Below, piece by piece: positions 45,820 through 55,242 of a DNA stretch of 64,000 bases. This DNA comes from Chamaesiphon minutus PCC 6605. Its GTDB lineage: Bacteria > Cyanobacteriota > Cyanobacteriia > Cyanobacteriales > Chamaesiphonaceae. The notes beneath the pieces are model-generated. The model was not told the DNA's origin. It did not search any database and saw only the letters and a list, made by a program, of their open reading frames with translations. How positions within the stretch are numbered: position 1 is the stretch's first letter; each line of letters begins with the position of its first letter. The position numbers were made by a program, and so were the translations under genes. The DNA is taken from contig NC_019697.1 in NCBI RefSeq assembly GCF_000317145.1, positions 310,001 through 374,000 on the forward strand, read 5' to 3'.

Positions 45820-45842
45820 GATTTAGGCTTTAGGCTTTAGGT
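45817..45842. repeat. heptamer tandem repeat (TTTAGGC)n at a stop codon
   Basis: About three 7-nt units begin at the TAG stop of the bifunctional-nuclease family gene. Confidence 0.8.
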
Positions 45843-45852
45843 TAGATGGTAG

Positions 45853-45895
45853 GTTGGGTAGCGGATGCGCGTTTCTCGTTCCGAGAAAACCCAAC
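45853..45895. repeat. palindromic repeat with nested hairpins
   Basis: GTTGGGT (45853-45859) pairs with ACCCAAC (45889-45895); inside it TTTCTCG-TTC-CGAGAAA (45872-45888) forms a second stem. It lies between convergent genes, so it may also terminate transcription. GTTGGGT...ACCCAAC elements are frequent dispersed repeats in cyanobacteria. Confidence 0.65.
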
Positions 45896-45965
45896 ATTAA
45901 CAATCCAAGCTGAGTATGAGGAGTGCGAAATGTTAGATTTAACGCACTCCAAACTGGGCTGTAAT

Positions 45966-47249
45966 CTAAACTAGTGCGGGGACAGGAATACTCAGATGAG
46001 GATAGAGCGGGAAGCCTTCGCACAAAGTAGCGATTCGACGAATGCAATCGTTGGCTACTTTATCATCTTCAGGGTTTAAGAGTCGATCGGCGATAATATT
46101 AGCAATTTCGACAAATTCGGTCGTACTCATGCCGCGTGTGGTCATGGCAGGAGAACCGAGACGCAAGCCGCTAGTGACGAATGGAGATTCTGGATCGAAA
46201 GGTACGGTATTTTTGTTGGCTGTAATATTGACATCGCTGACCAATAAATCTGCCTGTTTGCCAGTCATGCCGATCGATCGGAGATCGACGAGCATCAGGT
46301 GGTTGTCAGTCCCACCAGAAACGATTTTAAAGCCCCGTTGTTGCAGTTGACTAGACAATGCTTGCGCATTGGCAATAACGTTGCCGCAATAGGTCTTAAA
46401 GGCTGGCTGGAGAGCTTCTCCGAAGGCTACAGCCTTTCCGGCAATTACGTGTTCGAGCGGGCCGCCTTGGCTGCCTGGGAACACAGATTTATCGAGTTTT
46501 TTACCTAGCTCGGCATCGCGAGTCATAATCAAACCACCACGAGGGCCTCTGAGGGTTTTGTGGGTAGTTGTAGTGACGACATCACAATAGGGTAGCGGGT
46601 TAGGATGGTAGCCAGTGGCAACCAATCCAGCAATATGCGCGATGTCTGCCATCAGGTACGCACCTACTTCGTCGGCAATCTCGCGGAATTTAGCAAAGTC
46701 GATAATCCGAGGATAGGCAGAATAACCGCAGATCAACAATTTAGGACGATATTTTTTCGCCTGCTCCCGAATCATGTCGTAGTCTAATTGCTCGGTTTCG
46801 GGACTGACGCCATAGTGCTGGACTTCAAACCACTTGCCCGAAAAGTTCACGGGCGAACCGTGGGTAAGGTGTCCGCCGTGGGATAAATCCATTCCCATGA
46901 TTTTGTCCCCAGGGTTGAGGAGCGTCAGGAAGACAGCAAAATTTGCTTGTGCGCCAGAGTGAGGCTGAACATTCGCCGCCGCCGCACCGAATAACTGCTT
47001 GATGCGATCGATCGCAATTTGCTCGATCTCATCGACAAATTCACAGCCGCCATAGTAACGCTTGCTCGGCAAGCCTTCAGCATATTTATTCGTCAGTACC
47101 GAACCCTGTGCCGCTAGTACCGCAGGGGAAGTGAAATTTTCACTGGCAATCAATTCGAGATGACTCCGTTGACGACCTAACTCGGAACCAATTAAGCTCG
47201 CGATCGCTGGATCTGTCTCTAGTAAAAATTCTAAGTTAGTTTTTGCCAT
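45966..47249 (-). CDS. glyA: serine hydroxymethyltransferase
   Basis: 427 residues; a PLP enzyme interconverting serine and glycine with tetrahydrofolate, used in one-carbon metabolism and photorespiration. It has the N-terminal [32 protein letters not shown], the PLP lysine in [15 protein letters not shown] and a late [16 protein letters not shown]. Start ATG at 47249. Length is normal for the family. Confidence 0.97.
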   Translation of the reverse strand: MAKTNLEFLLETDPAIASLIGSELGRQRSHLELIASENFTSPAVLAAQGSVLTNKYAEGLPSKRYYGGCEFVDEIEQIAIDRIKQLFGAAAANVQPHSGAQANFAVFLTLLNPGDKIMGMDLSHGGHLTHGSPVNFSGKWFEVQHYGVSPETEQLDYDMIREQAKKYRPKLLICGYSAYPRIIDFAKFREIADEVGAYLMADIAHIAGLVATGYHPNPLPYCDVVTTTTHKTLRGPRGGLIMTRDAELGKKLDKSVFPGSQGGPLEHVIAGKAVAFGEALQPAFKTYCGNVIANAQALSSQLQQRGFKIVSGGTDNHLMLVDLRSIGMTGKQADLLVSDVNITANKNTVPFDPESPFVTSGLRLGSPAMTTRGMSTTEFVEIANIIADRLLNPEDDKVANDCIRRIATLCEGFPLYPHLSIPVPALV

Positions 47250-47807
47250 GGTCTAGTCTTTGAAGAAATTAGGTTAAGGAGTACTGAATCGATTTTAGGT
47301 TCTATGTGGATATCTATCATAACTAATGGAGCCTACTTCTCCCAATTTGGTGACGGGGAGACTGGGAGACAAGGAGACTGGGGGACTGAGAGAATTGTTT
47401 TTTACCCATTACCCATTACCCCTATTCCCTAACCCCTAAAGCCTAATCCCTAAAGCCTAAAGCCTAAAGCCTAATCCCTAAAGCCTAATCCCTAGATTGT
47501 TTCGATCGATACGGTAATTACGATCGCTAGTAGTGACAATTGAAGTAGGCTTGATAAAATTGAATGTATCAACTATTATCTGTAGCCAATCCAATTTTCG
47601 ATACGATAACTCCATTCTCGGTAGGAGCACAGATTTGGGGCTTCCTTAGTTTTTAACTTTGAACGGTCGTTCTGGCTTAGATCGATCGCGATATTGTGGA
47701 TCTCTCCCATCGTAGATAACCAATTAAGCTCGATTCCACCAGTACAACTTTCAACTTTCAACTTTCAACTCAATCGTCCGTACCCAATCCAAAATTGAGG
47801 GTGGTGT
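47250..47807. other. 558-bp intergenic region with several tandem repeats
   Basis: Contains GGAGACT-type G-rich runs (about 47350-47385), a long CTAAAGC/CTAATCC heptamer array (about 47433-47493) and CTTTCAA heptamers at about 47748-47772. No gene is accepted; a 61-codon minus frame at 47576-47761 ends in the repeats and has no ribosome-binding site. Confidence 0.5.
47433..47493. repeat. heptamer tandem repeat CTAAAGC/CTAATCC
   Basis: About eight 7-nt units, alternating CTAAAGC and CTAATCC variants. It is the longest array of the family that also occurs at 4698, 42554 and 45818, and lies in the upstream region of glyA rather than at a stop codon. Confidence 0.85.
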
Positions 47808-48014
47808 ATGTTAGTAGTGATCCTAAACGATCGAATAGTCGCTCCAGAGAGAGTCTGTCAAGCTTGTCTACTGGCCGATCGCGACGGCCAACCACGCTGG
47901 CGACAAGGTAAACTGTCCTGCGGTAGAATCATCCGCGATCTCAATTGTTGCAGCGAACCACAAGCTAATGCTTATGAGTGTCAGATGGGGTTTAAGTTGA
48001 TGGATCTGGAGTGA
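47808..48014 (+). CDS. small cysteine-rich conserved protein
   Basis: 68 residues from ATG 47808 with GAGGG about nine nt upstream. It starts MLVVILNDRIVAPERVCQAC; cysteines are at 17, 20, 38, 47, 48 and 58, so a zinc-ribbon-like site is possible. I believe similar small proteins recur in cyanobacteria (VCQxCLLAD...GQPRW...CG...MGF), but I cannot name the family. Function unknown. It lies convergent with ntcA. Confidence 0.7.
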   Translation: MLVVILNDRIVAPERVCQACLLADRDGQPRWRQGKLSCGRIIRDLNCCSEPQANAYECQMGFKLMDLE

Positions 48015-48099
48015 AAAAAGTGGAGCGTGGAGCGTGAGGATCGAGGCTTTTCATGACATCGTTCGATCTCTCAACTCAATTTGCCATCGGCAAATGTAG

Positions 48100-48133
48100 C
48101 CACTATCCACTATTCACTATCCACTATTCACTA
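48100..48133. repeat. heptamer tandem repeat (CCACTAT/TCACTAT)n ending at the ntcA stop
   Basis: About four and a half 7-nt units; the last CTA (48131-48133) is the complement of the ntcA TAG stop. Confidence 0.85.
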
Positions 48134-48811
48134 ATTAAACTGTTGACTCAAAGCCACCGGATTATGAACGGTAATTTTTTTCTTTTGAATGGAGATAACC
48201 TGATTGTCTTCATTGCGTAAGTCACCGAGGAGGCGGGTGACGGTGACGCGAGTCGAACCGATGGCTTCGGCGATCGCTTGGTGTGATAACTTAAGATCGA
48301 TCGTGATGCCATTGCCATTGGGGACGCCAAAATCCCTACACAAAATCAGTAAGAAACTAGCCAGCCGCGATCCCATATCTCGATGTGCTAAAGTTTCGAT
48401 CATCATTTCGGTTTGGAGAATGCGGGAAGATAAACCCTTGAGGACGATCGAAGATAGTTCGGGATTTTCCTTAAGAGCTTTCTCAAAGTGGTCGATCGAC
48501 AGAGACAATAGCTCCACTGGGGTAAATGCCACCGCATGATAAAATCTGTCGGACTTATTCCCCGTAATCAAAGATAGGACTCCAAAGACGCTATTTTCGC
48601 GCAGTAAAGCCACGGTAATCTCTTCCCCTGCTTCGTAAACGCGAGACAGTTTTACCGCACCTTTGGTGAGAAAATAGACGCGTTCGGCAGGATCGCCAGG
48701 GAAAAAGATAGTTTTATTGCGATCGAATGTTTCTAATACAGGGGGGAAAGCTCCTCCAGCCAATTGCTGAAAGATACTAGCTAGTGGTTTATCTTGCATC
48801 GCGATCGTCAT
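48131..48811 (-). CDS. ntcA: global nitrogen regulator NtcA
   Basis: About 226 residues; a CRP-family activator that binds 2-oxoglutarate and PipX and recognises GTA-N8-TAC sites of nitrogen-assimilation genes. The cyclic-nucleotide-binding-like domain has [15 protein letters not shown] and [24 protein letters not shown]. The long dimer helix is [20 protein letters not shown], and the [23 protein letters not shown] is as in NtcA. After the [13 protein letters not shown] is about two residues longer than usual in the wing. ATG 48811 was chosen to match the family; an in-frame GTG at 48826 adds five residues. Confidence 0.96.
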   Translation of the reverse strand: MTIAMQDKPLASIFQQLAGGAFPPVLETFDRNKTIFFPGDPAERVYFLTKGAVKLSRVYEAGEEITVALLRENSVFGVLSLITGNKSDRFYHAVAFTPVELLSLSIDHFEKALKENPELSSIVLKGLSSRILQTEMMIETLAHRDMGSRLASFLLILCRDFGVPNGNGITIDLKLSHQAIAEAIGSTRVTVTRLLGDLRNEDNQVISIQKKKITVHNPVALSQQFN

Positions 48812-49302
48812 TTTATCTGCACTCACTTGGAATATTTGGACTTCCGATTCAAACTTGAGAAGGGCGCGAACCTCGATCGCTGGAGATCTAGAATTTCAGA
48901 GCTGTTAACATTCAAACTAATGGCGATTGTGACTCAAGTTCAGGCTACCGTAGTTATCTAACAACGATCTGGAATCTCAGCATCTGCGATCGCTCTTGGA
49001 TCGGTTATCGATCGATAGTCGGTTTTTGCATCTAACTCTTTTAGCCCCCAGTTAGAGGTATTACACAACACTTAATCTGACTTGACCGGAGTTTTTTGTA
49101 TCACAGACTACCGAGTATTAGGAGCGATTGTCGATTGGGAAGTTCGCAATATCGCTCAAACAATTATATATCAAGGACCGCAAGCAATTAGTATCTACTG
49201 AGTCAACCGCACTGAGTCGATGTAAAAAACATGGCTAACTGGTAAGTGCTAACGGCTAACTGATATCATGAGCCGTGCGAGTTAAGATGGAATGAAATTA
49301 TC
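48812..49302. other. about 490-bp divergent intergenic region
   Basis: Promoter space between ntcA (-) and fabI (+). I looked for GTA-N8-TAC autoregulatory boxes and found none that fit exactly. No gene seen. Confidence 0.4.
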
Positions 49303-50079
49303 GTGCTAAATTTAAGCGGCAAAAATGCCTTAGTAACTGGAATTGCCAATAGTCGCTCTATTGCCTGGGGAATCGCGCAACAACTCCATGCGGCTGGAGC
49401 GAATATCGGCATTACCTATCTACCTGACGAAAAAGGCAAGATGGAGCGCAAAGTGGAAGAATTAGTCGCTCCCCTCAACCCGAGTATTTATCTCCCGCTC
49501 AATGTTCAAGATGACGCTCAAATCGATCGTACCTTTGCCGAGGTTGGCGAAAAGTGGGGACGAGTGGATATTCTGATTCACTGTCTGGCTTTTGCCAATA
49601 AAGAGGATCTATCTGGAGATTTTAGCAAAACTTCTCGTGCGGGTTTCGCTCAGGCACTGGATATCAGTACCTACTCTCTCAATCGCCTTGCGGGTGCGGC
49701 TAAACCATTGATGACACAGGGTGGCAGTATTATCACTCTCACTTATCTGGGTGGGGTCAAGGTAATTCCAAATTATAACGTAATGGGAATTGCTAAAGCT
49801 GGTTTGGAAATGAGCGTGCGCTACCTGGCTGCCGAATTTGGCTCTCAAAATGTCCGCGTCAATGGTATTTCTGCAGGGCCGATTCGGACATTGGCTTCTT
49901 CGGCTGTCGGTGGTATTTTGGATATGATTCACCACGTTGAAGAGGTGGCTCCATTACGTCGGACTGTTACCCAAACCGAAGTTGGTAATACCGCAGCCTT
50001 CCTAGCTAGCGATCTAGCCAGTGGAATTACCGGACAAATTATCTATGTAGATGCGGGTTACGAGACGGTGGGAATGTAG
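49303..50079 (+). CDS. fabI: enoyl-[acyl-carrier-protein] reductase (NADH) FabI
   Basis: 258 residues; a short-chain dehydrogenase catalysing the last step of the fatty-acid elongation cycle. It has LSGKNALVTGIANSRSIAWGIA (FabI-type Rossmann motif), HCLAFANKEDLSGDF, the catalytic Y-x6-K in YNVMGIAK, and VRVNGISAGPIRTLAS. GTG start at 49303. The stop TAG starts a TAGAGGG heptamer repeat. Confidence 0.96.
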   Translation: MLNLSGKNALVTGIANSRSIAWGIAQQLHAAGANIGITYLPDEKGKMERKVEELVAPLNPSIYLPLNVQDDAQIDRTFAEVGEKWGRVDILIHCLAFANKEDLSGDFSKTSRAGFAQALDISTYSLNRLAGAAKPLMTQGGSIITLTYLGGVKVIPNYNVMGIAKAGLEMSVRYLAAEFGSQNVRVNGISAGPIRTLASSAVGGILDMIHHVEEVAPLRRTVTQTEVGNTAAFLASDLASGITGQIIYVDAGYETVGM

Positions 50080-50094
50080 AGGGTAGAGGGTAGT
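50077..50094. repeat. heptamer repeat TAGAGGG at the fabI stop codon
   Basis: TAGAGGGTAGAGGGTAG: the first TAG is the fabI stop codon. TGGATTTTGGATTGCGGATT follows as a further degenerate 7-nt series. Confidence 0.75.
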
Positions 50095-50168
50095 GGATTT
50101 TGGATTGCGGATTGATATATTCCCCCCCATCCTACGGTGGTACAGTCCACCCATCTACCCATCCACCC

Positions 50169-50657
50169 CTACTGTGCTTTCAACTTACTGACTTTCAACT
50201 TAAATGCGCCGCTGCTGGTTTCGCCGAATCCTTGAACGCGGATGACATAATTGCCAGTATCTTTGATTCTAGTAAATAGCAGCGAATTACTAGTACCATC
50301 GGGGCCATCGTCATTTTTGCCGATCGTTTTTCCTTCGGAATTTAGCAGTGTTACAACAGCATCAAAAGTTTCCGAAGTCAGATCGATGGCGATTTGGTCC
50401 CCAGCTTTTAATTGAATTGAATAATCTCTGGCAAAGCCACCATCTCCGGTAGGAATATCGCGGTCGGAAAGTGTATCGTTAACTTCGCCACTAACAGGTA
50501 TAGAAATTGGTGCATAGACAAATCTAGTATTTTTGGTCGCAGGTGTTTCAACGATAGTAGTACGGGGAACTGCGCTAGCATTAACACAAAAAATACCCTG
50601 AGCTAGGATTGCAGTAAGGAGTGACAAATAATAGCAATTATTAGTTAGGCTTGACAT
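50169..50657 (-). CDS. secreted protein with PPC (pre-peptidase C-terminal) domain
   Basis: 162 residues. Signal peptide-like N-terminus (hydrophobic LSLLTAILAQGIFCVNASA), then a beta-sandwich of PPC type: VSGEVNDTLSDRD, YSIQLKAGDQIAIDLTSETFDAVVTLL, GKTIGKNDDGPDGTSNSLL and GNYVIRVQGFGETSSGAF. Such domains usually assist secretion of an attached peptidase, but here the domain stands alone with no catalytic part. Probably periplasmic or extracellular; role unknown. Confidence 0.82.
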   Translation of the reverse strand: MSSLTNNCYYLSLLTAILAQGIFCVNASAVPRTTIVETPATKNTRFVYAPISIPVSGEVNDTLSDRDIPTGDGGFARDYSIQLKAGDQIAIDLTSETFDAVVTLLNSEGKTIGKNDDGPDGTSNSLLFTRIKDTGNYVIRVQGFGETSSGAFKLKVSKLKAQ

Positions 50658-50810
50658 GATTAAATGGTGTGCGGGCGATCGAGGTAGTTTTGCCGAACGA
50701 TTCGACTGAAAGATCGATAAATAATAGGGGTAAGTCCCTCATTTTTTAGGTATATTGTCGTTAAAGCGTGGTTTAAAACCAAATATAGCCACCTCGGTAT
50801 TAATCATCAA

Positions 50811-51287
50811 TTAATGAGAGCTAGCTCTTGGCGATCGATCGATAAAATTATGAATTAACAAGCATAAAATACCAACATTAATCGAGATATCTGCCCAATT
50901 AAAGATCGCAAAATTAATTATTCTCAGGTCGATAAAGTCTACCACCGAACCTCCAAAAAATAGTCGATCGATCCCATTGCCGACTGCTCCAGCTAAAATC
51001 AGTCCGTAGCCTAGCTGCTCCCAAATAGTATGAAAAGTTTTAAAGATACCCAGCGAGACTAAAAAGATACTCACCAATAATGACAACCATCCCAACCATG
51101 GTTGTCCTTCAAGCATACTAAATGCCGCCCCATGGTTGCGAATATAAGTAAAATGAAAAATATTGGGAATCAGCGGAATTGATGTGCGCTCGACTTGGAG
51201 AGTAGTGACGATCGCTCTTTTACTAAGAATATCGATCCCAATATTCACAATCGCCGCAATCCAAAAATAATAATTTCTAAGTTTCAT
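50811..51287 (-). CDS. lspA: lipoprotein signal peptidase (signal peptidase II)
   Basis: 158 residues and four membrane helices. The catalytic aspartates lie in GNGIDRLFFGGSVVDFIDL and FNWADISINVG. It cleaves prolipoproteins before the lipid-modified cysteine. It is ten bases after bioY on the same strand, an order seen in other cyanobacteria. A lipoprotein substrate (Psb27) is encoded about 850 bp away. Confidence 0.95.
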   Translation of the reverse strand: MKLRNYYFWIAAIVNIGIDILSKRAIVTTLQVERTSIPLIPNIFHFTYIRNHGAAFSMLEGQPWLGWLSLLVSIFLVSLGIFKTFHTIWEQLGYGLILAGAVGNGIDRLFFGGSVVDFIDLRIINFAIFNWADISINVGILCLLIHNFIDRSPRASSH

Positions 51288-51297
51288 GTCATAAATA

Positions 51298-51891
51298 TCA
51301 ATAAAACATCAGTCGCCGCAGCACGAAAGCGATTAATGTTGCCGTACAACCGAGTACTATTTGACTTAGCAATGGGTAAACAGAGTAAGTAGCGATCGAG
51401 TTTAATAATTGAAATCCACCTAACTTTTGCCAATTAATTAGTTGAAATATTATTAAATAGATAATCCCGATCGTATGAATCGTTATTAACCCACACAAAC
51501 AACTCAAGCCTAAATATTCTAATTGAGGAGCGCGTCGAAATGCAAGTTGGCCGCAGACCCAAGCACCAGGAATAAATGCTAGTAAATAACCGAAGGCAGG
51601 TTTTTGAAGATATTCAATCCCTCCACCATCATTAAAAATTTTGAGCCAGAGCAATCCCAGTAATAAGTAAGTAACTTGAGTGAGTACTCCAGCAGTTTTA
51701 CCACCCAAACAACTTACCAATAATACCGCTCCAACTTGACACTTAAATCCTAATGGATAAGCACTAATCCCTCCACTAAGCCATTGCCAGGGGGCATTAG
51801 TAACATAAGCAGGTAGAAAGTTTGCACCGATTGTCAGAAATAGACCAACAATCGTCCACATCAAAATATAAGGACGAGAAACTGTAGTCAT
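51298..51891 (-). CDS. bioY: BioY biotin-transport substrate-binding protein
   Basis: 197 residues, six hydrophobic helices. Conserved stretches of the BioY family: PAFGYLLAFIPGAWVCGQL, and GGFQLLNSIATYSVYPLL near the end. It is the S-component of an ECF biotin transporter. No ECF ATPase genes are nearby, which is usual for solitary BioY. Start ATG at 51891. Confidence 0.88.
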   Translation of the reverse strand: MTTVSRPYILMWTIVGLFLTIGANFLPAYVTNAPWQWLSGGISAYPLGFKCQVGAVLLVSCLGGKTAGVLTQVTYLLLGLLWLKIFNDGGGIEYLQKPAFGYLLAFIPGAWVCGQLAFRRAPQLEYLGLSCLCGLITIHTIGIIYLIIFQLINWQKLGGFQLLNSIATYSVYPLLSQIVLGCTATLIAFVLRRLMFY

Positions 51892-51953
51892 GTAAGCGCA
51901 GGAGAGATAGGGGCTATTAATTTACGACGAGATTTTTATACCGAGTTACGAGT

Positions 51954-51985
51954 CGTTGACGTAGCCTCTCTAAAAGAGAATCGAC
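51954..51985 (+). repeat. interspersed hairpin repeat (CTCTCTAAAAGAGAATCG type)
   Basis: GTAGCCTCTCTAAAAGAGAATCG forms a short stem (TCTCT/AGAGA). It resembles 60605-60635, which lies inside a methyltransferase gene. Confidence 0.5.
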
Positions 51986-52132
51986 TAGGTTAATCCTTGT
52001 CGATCGATCGCAAATAGTCAAGCATAAGATGTCGATCGTCAATCTTCGTCCCCATCCTATCTCCCCATTGCGATCGGATTCGCGTTAGGATGGACAGTAA
52101 TTTTGGAGTTTTAAATTTCTACGTTATTTATT

Positions 52133-52534
52133 ATGTTTAAGCGTCTGTGGTCGCAGTTATTTGCGTTAGTGCTAGTTGTTGTAGTTGGATTAGCTGGCTG
52201 TTCGGCTAGCCCTGGGGGACTAGTTGGCAATTATCGTCAGGACACAATGACCGTCCTAAATAGTCTCAAAGCTGTACTAGAGATGCCCGATGATTCCCCA
52301 GACAGAGCAGCAGCGCAGTCGCTAGCAAAGCTCAACATCAATGATTTTGCCGCTCGCTACCGCCAAGATCCCGCTTTGACGAAGCTGAGTTCGTTTACAA
52401 ATATGCGAACCGCGCTCAACTCGTTGGCGGCTCACTATGCTGCTTATCCCAATCGTCCGCTCCCAGAAAAGCTCAAAACTAATTTAGAGCAGAAATTCAA
52501 GCAAATTGAGTTAGCATTACAACGCAACGCGTAA
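52133..52534 (+). CDS. psb27: photosystem II assembly lipoprotein Psb27
   Basis: 133 residues. Lipobox LAGC at about residues 20-23 after a hydrophobic signal, then the four-helix Psb27 domain: GNYRQDTMTVLNSLKAVLEMPDDSPDR, LNINDFAARYRQDPAL, SSFTNMRTALNSLAAHY. It binds CP43 on the lumenal side during PSII assembly and repair. Start ATG at 52133. It lies near lspA, whose product would process it. Confidence 0.95.
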   Translation: MFKRLWSQLFALVLVVVVGLAGCSASPGGLVGNYRQDTMTVLNSLKAVLEMPDDSPDRAAAQSLAKLNINDFAARYRQDPALTKLSSFTNMRTALNSLAAHYAAYPNRPLPEKLKTNLEQKFKQIELALQRNA

Positions 52535-52741
52535 GAATCGATCGCGATTGGGTTGCAAAGATAGGTACGAATAATTTAAGTTAGCGAACATCTAATCGGT
52601 CTTGTCTGTGGACTCGGAACTTTATACCGAGATCGGCTGTCCGAACTAAATAAGCTGAGGGGGAAGTTAATCGGTAGATTGGCTTCTCCTTTATCTGTTA
52701 TGATGCTAACCTAAATTTCACCTAAGATCGCGATCGATACT

Positions 52742-54301
52742 ATGGATTGTACGCTACACAAACAGCTTCCAGTCTCACTATTGGGATGGTATCGTCACAA
52801 GTGGCGTCAAAAATTCTTACTCGGACTCTTAGCAACTACTAGTTCGATCGGACAAGCCTTCTACGCTGATGCTACTCTCGCCCAGACCGCGCTCAGCCGC
52901 GTGGACTATTGTCAAATTCCGCTAGCAGAAGCTACTGCCAAAAATACTTTACGTTTAGCCGCTCAAAATGGCGATCGCAATAGTCAGGCTAAGTATAACG
53001 AAATCGTCAAAAAGCACGTCAACTTTGTCGCTCAGTGTCGGCAGAAAAGTTGGCTCAAAAATCAGGCTATCTGGGTACGACTATATCCTTGCGATACTCG
53101 TCCGGGAGCCTTGGAAGAAATCTTCGATCGGATGGTCAATCGCGGCTATAACCAAGTATATGTCGCCACCTTCTATGGTAAAGCACTCTTACCGCGCGCG
53201 AGTAACAGAACAGCTTGGAACTCAGTACTGACATCGCGCGGTACCGATAAAACCGATTTACTCGCCGATGCCATCCAAAAGGGGCGCGAACGCGGCTTAA
53301 AAGTCTATGCCTGGATGTATAGCCTCAACTTCGGCCCTGAGTACGCAGTAACTCCAGAAGGACAGTCTGCGCTCGCCCTCAATGGGCGAGGCGAAACTAC
53401 ACTATTTGCAGGCGAAGAAGGTTTCCAGAGAGCGGCAGACGGTAGTGCGAATTCCGTCTTATTTGTCGATCCTTATAGTAATAGAGCCAAAACCGATTAC
53501 GAACAGTTGGTCAAAGAAGTTATCGCTCGTCGTCCCGACGGGATCTTATTCGATTATATTCGCTTCCCACGCGGACAGGGCGCGCAATCGATTTCTGGGC
53601 AAGTGCGTGACTTGTGGATTTATGGGGATGAATCGCGACAAACCCTGATGGCTCTGGCTAAAAATAGCAAAGGCTCCTACATAATCGATCGCTATTTGAC
53701 CAACGGTACCATTACAGTTAACGACCTCAAGGAAGCCGATAAACTCTATCCATTAGAGGTCGAACCCATGTGGCAAGGTCGCACCCCCCTAGAAAACGAA
53801 GCAAACATGCCCTACGAGGATAAATTTGCTTGGATGGAATGGGATTTATGGCAACTGACGCTCGCTCATGCCAGCCAAGGAGTAGTTAATTTTCTGCAAC
53901 GAGCGGCAACACCTGTAGAACAACAACGGATTAAATCGGGTTCGGTGTTTTTCCCCGAAGCCAATCAACCAGTGGGTAGGCGCGGCTACGATTCGCGGTT
54001 GCAAGCTTGGGATCGATTTACGACTAATGAATGGCACCCAATGGCTTATGCCACCTGCAATCGCAGCGATTGTATTACCAACCAAGTAAGGCGAGTTTTA
54101 AGCTTTGCACCCGCGAGTACAAACGTTATTCCCGCCCTTGCGGGTAACTGGGGCAAACCCACAGAGGGGCGACCATCATTAGAAGAACAAATGGACGGCA
54201 TTCACCGCAGTTTGCCACAAATCAATTCCATCAGTCATTTTGCCTTTTCTTGGCAAGAACCAGAATATGACTATTATCGAAGTTCCTGTCAGTTGAAATA
54301 A
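52742..54301 (+). CDS. glycoside hydrolase-like (GHL10/DUF187-type) secreted protein
   Basis: 519 residues. N-terminal signal anchor (hydrophobic FLLGLLATTSSIGQAFYADATLAQ). The TIM-barrel core starts at AIWVRLYPCDTRPGALEEIF, with GYNQVYVATFYGKALLP, GLKVYAWMYSLNFGPEY, FVDPYSNRAKTDYEQLVKE and DGILFDYIRFPRG (catalytic-type Asp), and ends NSISHFAFSWQEPEYDYYRS. Substrate unknown, likely a cell-wall or extracellular glycan. Start ATG at 52742. A hairpin terminator follows. Confidence 0.8.
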   Translation: MDCTLHKQLPVSLLGWYRHKWRQKFLLGLLATTSSIGQAFYADATLAQTALSRVDYCQIPLAEATAKNTLRLAAQNGDRNSQAKYNEIVKKHVNFVAQCRQKSWLKNQAIWVRLYPCDTRPGALEEIFDRMVNRGYNQVYVATFYGKALLPRASNRTAWNSVLTSRGTDKTDLLADAIQKGRERGLKVYAWMYSLNFGPEYAVTPEGQSALALNGRGETTLFAGEEGFQRAADGSANSVLFVDPYSNRAKTDYEQLVKEVIARRPDGILFDYIRFPRGQGAQSISGQVRDLWIYGDESRQTLMALAKNSKGSYIIDRYLTNGTITVNDLKEADKLYPLEVEPMWQGRTPLENEANMPYEDKFAWMEWDLWQLTLAHASQGVVNFLQRAATPVEQQRIKSGSVFFPEANQPVGRRGYDSRLQAWDRFTTNEWHPMAYATCNRSDCITNQVRRVLSFAPASTNVIPALAGNWGKPTEGRPSLEEQMDGIHRSLPQINSISHFAFSWQEPEYDYYRSSCQLK

Positions 54302-54312
54302 AAAGTATCAAC

Positions 54313-54342
54313 AGATACCGACTGCATCTACACTCGGTATCT
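54313..54342 (+). terminator. hairpin terminator after the glycoside hydrolase-like gene
   Basis: AGATACCGA (54313-54321) and TCGGTATCT (54334-54342), 9-bp stem with a 12-nt loop, 12 bp after the stop, with a weak T-rich tail (ATTTAATGTT). Confidence 0.65.
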
Positions 54343-54639
54343 ATTTAATGTTGCCTTGGCTAAACTGTCGATCGAGCATATTTATTAAGATATTTACAAC
54401 GTTGCATTTATGTATTAAGTATTTGCACGGATTTTATTTTACAGAAAAAAACATATGTTTAGAATATCAATGCGGGTTGTGCTGACAGTAATTATTTTAT
54501 GACCAAAGCTGCGATCGAATACGCAAAGACAATCCGGTCGATCGATTATTTGTGAGGTTGAGTAGTTTTATTCAAAGTAGGCTAGTTTACTGGTGAATTA
54601 AAACTTCGCAACAAATTTTATAAAGTTAGTAATTGAAAT
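54343..54639. other. intergenic region, AT-rich
   Basis: No gene accepted. A 15-codon hydrophobic frame (ATG at about 54455) has no ribosome-binding site and is too short to support. Confidence 0.4.
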
Positions 54640-55173
54640 ATGTCAGAGCACACCAACACTTTAATTGCCATCAGAGATACTAGCGATATTTTACTATCAG
54701 CTAAAGCGAAATATAAAAGCTGTGACTACTACGGGGCAATAGCTGAGTATTCACTGGCGATTGAATTTCATCCACACATGTCTTTAGCATTTTGTTGTCG
54801 AGGTGATGCTTACTACAAATTAGGTGAAGCTCAAAAAGCAATGAATGATTATAACCGATCGAGCGAACTCGATCCTAAATTAGTCATTGTTTACTATCGA
54901 CGAGGTAACTTATACTATTCTACTAAAGATTACGATTTAGCGATCGCCGATTATAGTCACGCGATCGAACTCAAACCAGATTTTGCACTTGCTTATTCTA
55001 GTCGCGGTTGTGCTTACAAAGAATTGTACGGCGAACAAGAAGCTGCGGTCGATTGGCGCGCTGCTGCAAAATTATTTAAAGAGCAAGGTAATTTAGAGAA
55101 GTACAACTATATGTTGGAGTTAACTGCTCTCAGTACTAGTATCGATACTTTGACTTCGGGAATGTTACTTTAG
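54640..55173 (+). CDS. TPR-repeat protein
   Basis: 177 residues with three to four tetratricopeptide units between about residues 20 and 150: YYGAIAEYSLAIEFHPHMS, KAMNDYNRSSELDPKLVIVYYRRGN and YDLAIADYSHAIELKPDFALAYSSRG. No signal peptide or membrane segment. A protein-protein adaptor; partner unknown. The TAG stop begins a TAGATAG/TTGATAG heptamer repeat. Confidence 0.88.
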   Translation: MSEHTNTLIAIRDTSDILLSAKAKYKSCDYYGAIAEYSLAIEFHPHMSLAFCCRGDAYYKLGEAQKAMNDYNRSSELDPKLVIVYYRRGNLYYSTKDYDLAIADYSHAIELKPDFALAYSSRGCAYKELYGEQEAAVDWRAAAKLFKEQGNLEKYNYMLELTALSTSIDTLTSGMLL

Positions 55174-55188
55174 ATAGTTGATAGTTGA
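55171..55188. repeat. heptamer repeat (TAGTTGA)n at the TPR gene stop
   Basis: TAGATAGTTGATAGTTGATAG: the first TAG is the stop codon of the TPR gene. Confidence 0.75.
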
Positions 55189-55242
55189 TAGTCGTCATTC
55201 ATGTTTGGATGTTACCTCAAAGGCACGTTTTATAAATGAAGT

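Noticed and set aside
46395-46440. GGAGAGCTTCTCCGAAGG in glyA as an inserted repeat
   Set aside because: It encodes the conserved GlyA sequence [14 protein letters not shown], so it is part of the gene, though similar to the repeat at 59.72 kb.
47576-47761. 61-codon minus frame upstream of the small cysteine-rich gene
   Set aside because: Begins next to CTTTCAA heptamers, has no ribosome-binding site or family similarity.
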